A stretch of DNA of 8,896 nucleotides from JAVXNW01 sp036645575. Its GTDB lineage: Bacteria; Bacillota; Clostridia; Christensenellales; Aristaeellaceae. Shown piece after piece: positions 1 through 5,524 of this stretch; the first letter of the stretch is position 1; the number at the start of each line of letters is the position of its first letter. The notes beneath the pieces were generated by a model. The model saw only the letters and a list, made by a program, of their open reading frames with translations. It did not search any database and was not told where the DNA came from. The stretch lies in NCBI GenBank assembly GCA_036645575.1, contig JAVXNW010000099.1:1-8896 (forward strand), written 5' to 3'. Made by a program: the position numbers and the translations under genes.

Positions 1-12
1 AGTGTCGGATTT

Positions 13-70
13 CGCTCGCTGCGGCGAGCGACCGGCCTGCGCGGCCGGACTGCGCAAGGCTTGAAGCCTT
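13..70. repeat. Three tandem perfect hairpins after the operon end
   Basis: Three perfect inverted repeats follow one another with almost no spacing. The first has 7-bp arms at 13-19 and 24-30 with a 4-nt loop. The second has 6-bp arms at 32-37 and 43-48 with a 5-nt loop. The third has 6-bp arms at 56-61 and 65-70 with a 3-nt loop. They lie 36 nt or more beyond the stop of the UDP-glucuronate epimerase gene, so a minus-strand transcript would carry them in its 3' end. None is followed by a T-run on either strand, so they are not ordinary intrinsic terminators. They could be a 3' stabilising structure, a factor-dependent end, or part of a dispersed palindromic element. The arms are seen directly; the role is unknown. 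Confidence 0.6.
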
Positions 71-105
71 GACCACATGCGCTCACGCGGGGCGGTCTCT
101 TTCCG

Positions 106-1092
106 CTACCGATAATAGCGCCTATACCAATCGACAAACGCCTGCAAGCCCTGCGCAATCGTCGTGGCGGGGCGGTAGTCAAAGTCGCGCTCGAGGGCGC
201 TCACGTCGGCGTAGGTCGTGCGCACGTCGCCGGGCTGCATGGGCAGGAGCTGCTTTTGCGCGGGGACGCCCAGACAATTTTCGAGCGTCTCGATGAAATC
301 CATCAGCTTTTCTGGGCGACTGTTTCCAATATTATAGAGCCGATATCGGTCGCCCTGCGCGTCCGCTTCCGGCGGGCAGTCGAGCATCCGCAAAAGCGCA
401 GTCACCACGTCGTCTACATAGGTAAAGTCGCGCATCATGCGCCCTTCGCCAAATACCTTGATCGGCTCGTGCGCGAGGATCTTGCGGGTGAAGCTGAAAT
501 ACGCCATGTCGGGTCGGCCAAACGGCCCATAGACGGTGAAAAAGCGCAGCCCGGTCGCCGGAATCCCGTAGAGGTGGCTGTACGTGTAGGCCATCAGCTC
601 GCCCGACAGCTTGGTCGCCGCATATAGGCTGACCGGCTTGTCCACCCGATCCTCGAGCGAGAACGCACCCTGCGCGCGGTTTCCGTAGACCGACGAGCTG
701 GACGCATAGAGCAGGTGCTTGACCGGATGGTTCCGGCAGCCCTCGAGCACGTTCAAAAACCCCGCGACGTTTGAGGCAATGTAGGCGCGCGGGTTGTCAA
801 TTGAGTACCGGACGCCCGCCTGCGCCGCCAGATTGACCACGACCTGCGGGCGGTATTGCGAAAAGACGCGCGATACCGCGTCCGCATCCGCAAGATCCGC
901 CTTGACAAAGTCAAACAGCGGCGACGTTTTAAGCATCGCCAGCCGCGCTTCCTTGAGCGAAACCTCGTAGTAGTCGTTCAGGTTGTCAAGCCCGATCACC
1001 GGAACGCCCGAATCGGTCAGGCGCTTAGACAGGTGATAGCCGATGAAACCCGCCGCGCCGGTCACGAGCACCGGCTCAGTCGATCTTTCCAC
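106..1092 (-). CDS. UDP-glucuronate 4-epimerase-like NAD-dependent epimerase
   Basis: This is an extended short-chain dehydrogenase/reductase of 328 residues, a normal family length. It would convert UDP-glucuronate to UDP-galacturonate in the cytoplasm, supplying sugar for capsule or other surface polysaccharide. The N-terminal NAD-binding glycine motif GAAGFIG is at about residues 12-18. The catalytic Tyr-x3-Lys is in YAATK at about 157-161, preceded by a Ser-rich SSSSVYG stretch. The RFFTVYGPFGRPDMAY segment and the later MQPGDVRTTYAD segment are typical of the UDP-glucuronate epimerase branch rather than plain GalE. I place the start at a GTG because AGGAGG lies 7 nt upstream; an in-frame ATG at 1116 lacks such a site and would lengthen the overlap. 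The chosen start overlaps the S-component gene by 17 nt, which suggests coupled translation. No glycosyltransferase or other polysaccharide gene is nearby, so the exact sugar is inferred from family motifs. Confidence 0.88.
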   Translation of the reverse strand: MERSTEPVLVTGAAGFIGYHLSKRLTDSGVPVIGLDNLNDYYEVSLKEARLAMLKTSPLFDFVKADLADADAVSRVFSQYRPQVVVNLAAQAGVRYSIDNPRAYIASNVAGFLNVLEGCRNHPVKHLLYASSSSVYGNRAQGAFSLEDRVDKPVSLYAATKLSGELMAYTYSHLYGIPATGLRFFTVYGPFGRPDMAYFSFTRKILAHEPIKVFGEGRMMRDFTYVDDVVTALLRMLDCPPEADAQGDRYRLYNIGNSRPEKLMDFIETLENCLGVPAQKQLLPMQPGDVRTTYADVSALERDFDYRPATTIAQGLQAFVDWYRRYYR

Positions 1093-1657
1093 AGTCTTGC
1101 CTCCTCGCGCGCGCATTGCCCAGCGTGCGCTGAACGGTCATGAGCACCGGAAGCAGCAGCAGGATGTCCACCGGGTATTGGCACAGGTTTTTAAACGCCC
1201 GACCCGGCAGCATCACAAAAAACGCGGAGCCGTAAAGCAGTTGCAGCCACAGCGAGTTGAGCAGCAGGTTGATGCACACGTCGATGATCGCCTTCGCCGC
1301 GAGGATGCGCCACAGCTTGAGCTCCTTATTGTACAAAAACAGCCCATATACCAGCCCGCCCAGCGCGGCCGACAAGGTAAACCCCGGAAAGTACGGCCCC
1401 GCAGGCTTGATCAGGTAGCACAACAAATCCGCCAGCACCGCGTTTAGCATGGCGGGCACCGGCCCATAGAGCAGCGCCACCGACGCGACCGCCAGATACC
1501 CAAAGGTAATGCGAATGCCCTGCGTGACATACAGGCTTACGTAGGTGTTGAGCAGCACCTGAATCGCCAGCATCAGCGAGCAGAACACCAGCGTGCGCGT
1601 TTTTTTGATTTCTCCCGCCGAGCGGCGGAAGGTGGAGAGAATCTGTTTTTTTTGCAT
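1076..1657 (-). CDS. folT: ECF transporter S component, folate family
   Basis: This is a 193-residue integral membrane protein, the substrate-binding S component of an energy-coupling factor (ECF) vitamin transporter. Several hydrophobic stretches are visible at roughly residues 22-45, 50-82, 90-108, 118-140 and 160-175, with basic ends that fit the positive-inside rule. The signatures PYFPGFTLSA (about 88-97), NSLWLQLLYG (about 134-143) and LPGRAFKN (about 150-157) match the folate-family S components as I know them. An ATG with AGGAGGG 7 nt upstream fixes the start. The gene begins 39 nt after the ligase stop and overlaps the epimerase by 17 nt. No EcfA, EcfA' or EcfT gene is in the window, so it presumably uses a shared energising module encoded elsewhere (group II ECF). 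The family is clear. Folate as substrate is inferred, and the neighbourhood of arylacetate genes does not support it specifically. Confidence 0.85.
   Translation of the reverse strand: MQKKQILSTFRRSAGEIKKTRTLVFCSLMLAIQVLLNTYVSLYVTQGIRITFGYLAVASVALLYGPVPAMLNAVLADLLCYLIKPAGPYFPGFTLSAALGGLVYGLFLYNKELKLWRILAAKAIIDVCINLLLNSLWLQLLYGSAFFVMLPGRAFKNLCQYPVDILLLLPVLMTVQRTLGNARARRQDCGKID
1100..1105 (-). promoter_or_regulatory. Ribosome binding site setting the epimerase GTG start
   Basis: On the minus strand a perfect AGGAGG ends 7 nt before a GTG at 1092. It lies inside the 3' end of the upstream S-component gene, and it decides the start of the epimerase against the longer ATG reading at 1116. Confidence 0.75.
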
Positions 1658-1696
1658 GGCCTTTCCCTCCTATGTGGTTTGAGCGCGGAAACATCC

Positions 1697-2929
1697 TCAG
1701 TACCGGTTGTCAAAGATGCGCTTGGACTTTTTTTCGTTGCGCGGAAGGTCGCCAATCGCGACCGGCCTTGCGGCGATCGTGATGCCGATCTTCTGCTTAA
1801 AGACCTCGGTCAGGCGCACCGTCATCTGGTTTTTATCCACGCCCGCCTCGGTCTCGACGAACAGCGTCAAGACGTCTTTGCCCATCATGTGGTCGATCAT
1901 CACTTGGTACTCGCTCGACGCGCCCTCGACGCCGCGCAGCACGTCGTCGATCTGGCCGGGGAAGATGTTGACGCCCTTGACCTTCACCATGTCGTCGGTG
2001 CGGCCGATGATCGTGTCGATGCGCGGATAGGCCAGCCCGCACGGGCATTCGCCGGGCAGCACCCGCGTCAGGTCGTGCGTGCGGTAGCGGATGAGCGGCG
2101 CGCCCTGCTTTTTGAGCGTTGAGATGACCAATTCGCCCACCGCGCCGTCGGGCACCACCTTGCCGGTCGCGGGGTCGATCAGCTCAAAGTACAGGTAGTC
2201 GTCCCACATGTGAATGCCGCATTCGGCCTCGCAGCTGACGCCGATGCCGGGTCCGTAGACCTCGGTCAGGCCGTAGATGTCGTACAGTTTGACGCCCAGC
2301 TCGCTCGCAATGCGCCTGCGCATCTTTTCGCCCCAGCGCTCAGAGCCGATCAGCGCGCGGCTTAAGTGAATCTTGTCGCCGATTCCGCGCTTGGCGATCT
2401 CCTCGGCAAGCAGCAGCGCATAGGAGGATGTGGCGGTCAGCACCGTTGAGCGCATGTCAATCATCATTTGCAGCTGCTTGTCGGTGTTGCCAGGCCCCAT
2501 CGGGATCACCATTGCGCCCAGCCGCTCCGCGCCCGCCTGAAAGCCGATGCCCGCCGTCCACAGGCCGTAGCCGGGCGTGATCTGAACCCGGTCATGCTTG
2601 GTCACGCCCGCGACTTCATAGCAGCGCGCAAACATGATCGCCCAGTCCTCGACGTCGCGCGCGGTGTAGGGGATGATGACCGGTGTGCCGGTCGTCCCGG
2701 AAGAGGAGTGAATGCGCACGATCTGATCCTCGGGAACCGCCATCAGCCCCAGCGGATAGGCTTCGCGCAGGTCGTCCTTTTCCGAAAAGGGCAGGCGCTC
2801 AAAGTCGGATTGCGTCTTGATCTGGTCAAGGTCGATGCCCGCTAAGCGCCTTGCGTAAAAGCCATTCTGCGCTTGCAACCTTTTCATCTGCCCGATCAGC
2901 AGACCCAGCTGGATTGGGGTCATCTGCAT
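1697..2929 (-). CDS. paaK: Phenylacetate-CoA ligase family (AMP-forming arylacetate-CoA ligase)
   Basis: This is a cytoplasmic adenylate-forming enzyme of the PaaK branch. It activates an arylacetate (phenylacetate, indoleacetate or a hydroxyphenyl analogue) with ATP and CoA. Of its 410 residues, the ATP-binding loop SSSGTTGTP is at about 75-83, the YGLTE motif at about 219-223, RYRTHD at about 281-286, and the hinge and C-terminal lid begins at IIGRTDDMVKVKG (about 307-319). The C-terminus PRNEKKSKRIFDNRY carries the usual conserved basic and Asp region. Paired cysteines at about 233/237 and 295/297 are also present. The start follows AAAGGAG with 10-nt spacing. A second ATG two codons later overlaps the iorB stop as ATGA. 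The reading frame stays open for 60 more codons upstream, but that part is out-of-frame iorB sequence. The N-terminus is about 20 residues shorter than many PaaK proteins, which begin with a Trp-containing segment. The neighbourhood with iorAB supports aryl-CoA chemistry; the exact substrate is inferred. Confidence 0.9.
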   Translation of the reverse strand: MQMTPIQLGLLIGQMKRLQAQNGFYARRLAGIDLDQIKTQSDFERLPFSEKDDLREAYPLGLMAVPEDQIVRIHSSSGTTGTPVIIPYTARDVEDWAIMFARCYEVAGVTKHDRVQITPGYGLWTAGIGFQAGAERLGAMVIPMGPGNTDKQLQMMIDMRSTVLTATSSYALLLAEEIAKRGIGDKIHLSRALIGSERWGEKMRRRIASELGVKLYDIYGLTEVYGPGIGVSCEAECGIHMWDDYLYFELIDPATGKVVPDGAVGELVISTLKKQGAPLIRYRTHDLTRVLPGECPCGLAYPRIDTIIGRTDDMVKVKGVNIFPGQIDDVLRGVEGASSEYQVMIDHMMGKDVLTLFVETEAGVDKNQMTVRLTEVFKQKIGITIAARPVAIGDLPRNEKKSKRIFDNRY

Positions 2930-3516
2930 GGGGATGTCACTCCTTTCGCCATGGCCGCGCCCAGTTCGAGCGCGCGCAGGTTCATCTCGGCAAATTTCGC
3001 CTTGAGCTTGGACGAAAGCGTTTTTTCCATTTCGGCAAGCGTCAGATCGAGCGCGCCCGCGCCAATCGCCGCACCCAGAAGCGCCACGTTGAGCGCCTTG
3101 AGTCCGCACGCCACTTCGATTTGCGCCGCGTCCACGACGACAAGCTTCGCTGCGTTTTCCATGAGATACGCAAGCATCGCGCCTTCGTCATACGTGCCCG
3201 CGAGCGCGTCGGTCACCGGCGCGACCGCGCGGCTGGACACGATCACCGTGCCGCCCGGCGCGACGAAGGGAAAGCAGCGAACCGCCTCGCCCGGCTCAAA
3301 GCCGATCAGCAGTTCCGCCTTGCCAAGCGGTATGAGCGGCGCGCACGGCTCAGGTCCGATGCGCACATGGCTGACCACGCACCCGCCGCGCTGCGCCATG
3401 CCGATTGTCTCGGCGGTGCGTGCAAAGAAGCCCTTGTCCATATACCCTTGCGCGATCAGGCGCGAGGCGAGCACCGTGCCCTGTCCGCCCACGCCCGCCA
3501 GCAAAAAGTTTTTCAT
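2920..3516 (-). CDS. iorB: Indolepyruvate:ferredoxin oxidoreductase, beta subunit
   Basis: This 198-residue protein corresponds to the gamma-type domain of 2-oxoacid:ferredoxin oxidoreductases. It pairs with IorA to convert aryl pyruvates plus CoA into arylacetyl-CoA, CO2 and reduced ferredoxin. The N-terminus carries the typical nucleotide-fold motif GVGGQGT at residues 8-14. The conserved ETIGMAQRGG is at about 36-45, followed by the V-S-H-V-R segment at about 48-52; both are hallmarks of IorB and related subunits. Length agrees with stand-alone IorB proteins. The start ATG overlaps the iorA stop as ATGA, with a G-rich ribosome site (AAAGGGGGG) 8 nt upstream. The frame is open for 51 more codons upstream, but these are shadow of the iorA ferredoxin domain. 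The gene sits directly between its partner subunit and the CoA ligase, so the three products are expected in stoichiometric supply. Confidence 0.93.
   Translation of the reverse strand: MKNFLLAGVGGQGTVLASRLIAQGYMDKGFFARTAETIGMAQRGGCVVSHVRIGPEPCAPLIPLGKAELLIGFEPGEAVRCFPFVAPGGTVIVSSRAVAPVTDALAGTYDEGAMLAYLMENAAKLVVVDAAQIEVACGLKALNVALLGAAIGAGALDLTLAEMEKTLSSKLKAKFAEMNLRALELGAAMAKGVTSPCR
2940..2946 (-). promoter_or_regulatory. Ribosome binding site setting the ligase start
   Basis: AAAGGAG on the minus strand lies inside the last codons of iorB, 10 nt before the ATG at 2929. Spacing to the next in-frame ATG at 2923 would be 16 nt, so 2929 is preferred. The overlap with iorB suggests that ribosomes finishing iorB reinitiate on the ligase. 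Confidence 0.7.
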
Positions 3517-5303
3517 TTGTGCGTCCCCCCTTTGATGGCGTCCACCGGGCATAGCCCCGCGCACAGGCCGCAGCCGTTGCACAATTGCGCGTCGATCATG
3601 GCCTTGCCCCCTTTTAGGAAAAGCGCCGGGCAGCCCAGCTCGCTCACGCATTTTTTGCATCCGACGCACGCCGAAGCGTCCACCTGGCAGGGCACGCCGC
3701 CCTTTTCAAGCGCAATGCAGGGCGCCTTGAAGATAATGGCGCGCACGCCCGCGCACAAAACCGCGCGCTTGACCGCGTCCATGGCCGCAACCTGGTCAAA
3801 TGGGTCGATCGTCTCGACCGAGGCGACGCCCATCGCGGTTAAGATGCCGGGAATGCTCGCTTTGCTCTGCCGGTCGCCCATCATCGTGCGGCCGGTGCCG
3901 GGGTGCGGCTGGTGCCCGGTCATGGCGGTCGTCGCGTTGTCCAAGACGATCAGGATGATGTCTGTTCCGTTGTAGACCGCGTTCACCACGCCTGTCAGCC
4001 CCGACGCAAAGAAGGTGCTGTCGCCCACGAACGCAAAGTGCGCCACGTCAGGTTCCGCGCGCGCAAGTCCCTGCGCCACCGTAATGCCCGCGCCCATGCA
4101 CAGGCAGGTGTCCACCATGTCAAGCGGCTTCACATTGCCCAGCGTGTAGCAGCCGATGTCGCCCGAGAAGGTCGCCCTTTGCCCCTTCATCGCGCGCTTG
4201 ACCGCGTAGAACGAGGCGCGGTGCGGGCAGCCCGCGCACAAAACCGGCGGGCGCACCGGAAGCGGGGGCGGCGGCGCGATCGCCGGGCGCGCGCGCTCAA
4301 GGGATAGTCCGAGGTAGGCGCTCAGGCAGCGCTCGCAAATTTCGACCGACAACTCGCCCGCGCAGGGCGCGTCGTCGGTGAGCTTTCCAAGGATCTCGGT
4401 CTTCAAATGGTATTTGCCGCACAGGAAGATCAGCGCCCGCTCGATGCACGGGTCGAGCTCCTCGAGCACCAGCACCCGATCGACGCTTTGCAAAAACGAC
4501 ACCGCCAGCGGCTCCGGGAACGGGAACGGCGTCGCGACGCGCAGCAGCTTGGGCGCGTGCTCGCCCAGCGCCTCGCGCACATACCCGTAGCTCGCGCCGC
4601 CGGTCGCAATGCCCATTCGCCCTTCGCCCGAGACGCGGTTGGGCGCGTAATTTGATAGGCGCTCAGACAGCGCGCGGTTGCGCCGCTCGATCTTTTGGTG
4701 GTTTTCATAGCTCAGCTTCGGGAAGATCACCCAGCGCGGACTCTTTTCGAAGTGGCCATGCCCCAAGACCGGCAGCACGTCCGGCGCTTCAATCGCGGCG
4801 CAGCCGTGGCACACGCGGGTGGTCGGGCGAAAGAGCACGGGCGTGCCCAGCTCCTCGCTTAGCGCAAACGCGTCGCCGATCATGGCGTAGGCCTCCTCGG
4901 GCGTAGACGGATCAAAGACCGGCAATTTCGCGTATTGCGCAAACGTGCGCGTGTCCTGTTCGGTCTGGGAGGAGATCGGGCCGGGATCATCCGCGACAAG
5001 CACCACCATGCCGCCCTTGACGCCCACATACGCAAGGCTCATCAGCGGATCGCACGCTACGTTAAGACCCACCTGCTTCATCGTGACGAGTGCCCGCACG
5101 CCCGCGTAGGCCGCGCCGGCGGCCGCCTCGAGGGCGGCCTTTTCGTTGATCGACCACTCCACATAGAGCCCCTCGGGTCGCATCTTTGCGCATGTCTCCA
5201 GCACTTCGGTCGAGGGCGTGCCCGGATAGCCGGACACAAACCCGACGCCCGCGCGCAGCGCGCCCAGCGCGATCGCTTCGTTTCCCATCAGCAACTTTTT
5301 CAA
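3513..5303 (-). CDS. iorA: Indolepyruvate:ferredoxin oxidoreductase, alpha subunit
   Basis: This 596-residue catalytic subunit oxidatively decarboxylates indolepyruvate and probably other aryl pyruvates, using thiamine diphosphate and passing electrons to ferredoxin. The N-terminal pyrimidine-binding domain shows SGYPGTPSTE at 24-33. A proline-rich linker (about 340-353) leads to the C-terminal TPP domain with CAGCPHR (356-362), GDIGCYTLG (381-389) and the Mg-TPP motif GDSTFFASG...NAVYN...LDN (427-456). A ferredoxin-like tail carries two [4Fe-4S] motifs: CVGCKKCVSELGCP with cysteines 546, 549, 552 and 558, and CNGCGLCAGLCP with cysteines 575, 578, 581 and 585. All expected cofactor residues are present. 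The start appears to be TTG, with GAGGGGG 10 nt upstream; an in-frame ATG at 5288 would give a protein five residues shorter and has no good site. This is the first gene of the operon and lies behind a predicted promoter. Domain order and length match archaeal and clostridial IorA. Confidence 0.95.
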   Translation of the reverse strand: MKKLLMGNEAIALGALRAGVGFVSGYPGTPSTEVLETCAKMRPEGLYVEWSINEKAALEAAAGAAYAGVRALVTMKQVGLNVACDPLMSLAYVGVKGGMVVLVADDPGPISSQTEQDTRTFAQYAKLPVFDPSTPEEAYAMIGDAFALSEELGTPVLFRPTTRVCHGCAAIEAPDVLPVLGHGHFEKSPRWVIFPKLSYENHQKIERRNRALSERLSNYAPNRVSGEGRMGIATGGASYGYVREALGEHAPKLLRVATPFPFPEPLAVSFLQSVDRVLVLEELDPCIERALIFLCGKYHLKTEILGKLTDDAPCAGELSVEICERCLSAYLGLSLERARPAIAPPPPLPVRPPVLCAGCPHRASFYAVKRAMKGQRATFSGDIGCYTLGNVKPLDMVDTCLCMGAGITVAQGLARAEPDVAHFAFVGDSTFFASGLTGVVNAVYNGTDIILIVLDNATTAMTGHQPHPGTGRTMMGDRQSKASIPGILTAMGVASVETIDPFDQVAAMDAVKRAVLCAGVRAIIFKAPCIALEKGGVPCQVDASACVGCKKCVSELGCPALFLKGGKAMIDAQLCNGCGLCAGLCPVDAIKGGTHK

Positions 5304-5313
5304 ATCGTCTTTT

Positions 5314-5320
5314 CCCCCTC
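5314..5320 (-). promoter_or_regulatory. Ribosome binding site for the TTG start of iorA
   Basis: GAGGGGG on the minus strand is 10 nt from a TTG at 5303. The only nearby ATG (5288) is 25 nt away, so the rare TTG start is favoured. It would lower initiation efficiency for the first gene of the operon. Confidence 0.55.
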
Positions 5321-5373
5321 ATTCCCTGATTCGAAACGCCTTCGGGCCATATCCTGTGGCGCCTGAGCATTGG

Positions 5374-5385
5374 ACCATTAATGGT
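5374..5385. promoter_or_regulatory. 12-bp perfect palindrome at the iorA start site (candidate operator)
   Basis: ACCATTAATGGT reads identically on both strands. It begins 4 nt after the predicted -10 box of the iorA operon and would cover the transcription start at about 5383. A bound dimeric regulator there would block initiation. The symmetry is seen directly; the operator role is inferred, and no regulator gene is in the window. Confidence 0.45.
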
Positions 5386-5389
5386 TTCT

Positions 5390-5418
5390 ATTGTATCACA
5401 AAAGGGCGCATGACTCAA
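5390..5418 (-). promoter_or_regulatory. Predicted sigma-A promoter of the iorA operon
   Basis: On the minus strand TTGAGT (5418-5413) is followed by a 17-nt spacer and TACAAT (5395-5390). A TGn directly precedes the -10 box, giving an extended -10. The start would be near 5383, leaving a leader of about 80 nt before iorA, too short for most riboswitches. Confidence 0.7.
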
Positions 5419-5440
5419 TTGAATTTTTCATCGGCGCCCT
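5403..5440. repeat. Inverted repeat between the divergent promoters
   Basis: AGGGCGC at 5403-5409 pairs with GCGCCCT at 5434-5440. The symmetry extends by ATGA/TCAT (5410-5413 and 5428-5431) if a 2-nt bulge is allowed. The inner segment contains the iorA -35 box, and the right arm ends 7 nt before the glgB -35 box. It could be an operator acting on both promoters, or a terminator-like hairpin, though no T-run follows either arm. Confidence 0.45.
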
Positions 5441-5447
5441 GTTGTGG

Positions 5448-5476
5448 TTGCAAAGTGGCTGCGTTTCCCCTATAAT
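5448..5476 (+). promoter_or_regulatory. Predicted sigma-A promoter of glgB-ogg
   Basis: TTGCAA (5448-5453), a 17-nt spacer and a perfect TATAAT (5471-5476) form a near-consensus promoter. Transcription would begin around 5483, giving a leader of about 42 nt before the glgB ATG. It points away from the iorA promoter, and the two -35 boxes are 29 nt apart. Confidence 0.82.
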
Positions 5477-5524
5477 GTTTATAAAGTAAAGCATAGTACG
5501 CATTTCAGGGGGGTGGGTTTCATC

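Noticed and set aside
13..70. Intrinsic terminator for the iorA-to-epimerase operon
   Set aside because: Stems are good but no T-run follows any of them on the minus strand, so I list them as hairpins of unknown role.
1658..1696. Possible folate (THF) riboswitch ahead of the S-component gene
   Set aside because: Only 39 nt separate the ligase stop and the start codon, mostly ribosome site, which is too short for a known THF riboswitch.
2930..3109. 60-residue N-terminal extension of the CoA ligase
   Set aside because: It overlaps iorB in another frame, is low-complexity and unlike PaaK proteins, while an AAAGGAG site supports the start at 2929.
2851..3975. Long open frame (about 370 codons) on the plus strand opposite iorA/iorB/ligase
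   Set aside because: Its predicted product is rich in Arg, His and Ala and matches no family, as expected from the reverse frame of GC-rich genes. The opposite strand encodes clear cofactor motifs throughout.
5304..5383. T-box or other riboswitch in the iorA leader
   Set aside because: The predicted leader is about 80 nt, has no T-box sequence and no terminator hairpin with a T-run.
5444..5524. N-terminal extension of glgB by 27 residues from a GTG at 5444
   Set aside because: The extension starts upstream of a near-perfect promoter (-10 at 5471-5476), so it would not be transcribed from that promoter. The ATG at 5525 has its own G-rich ribosome site.
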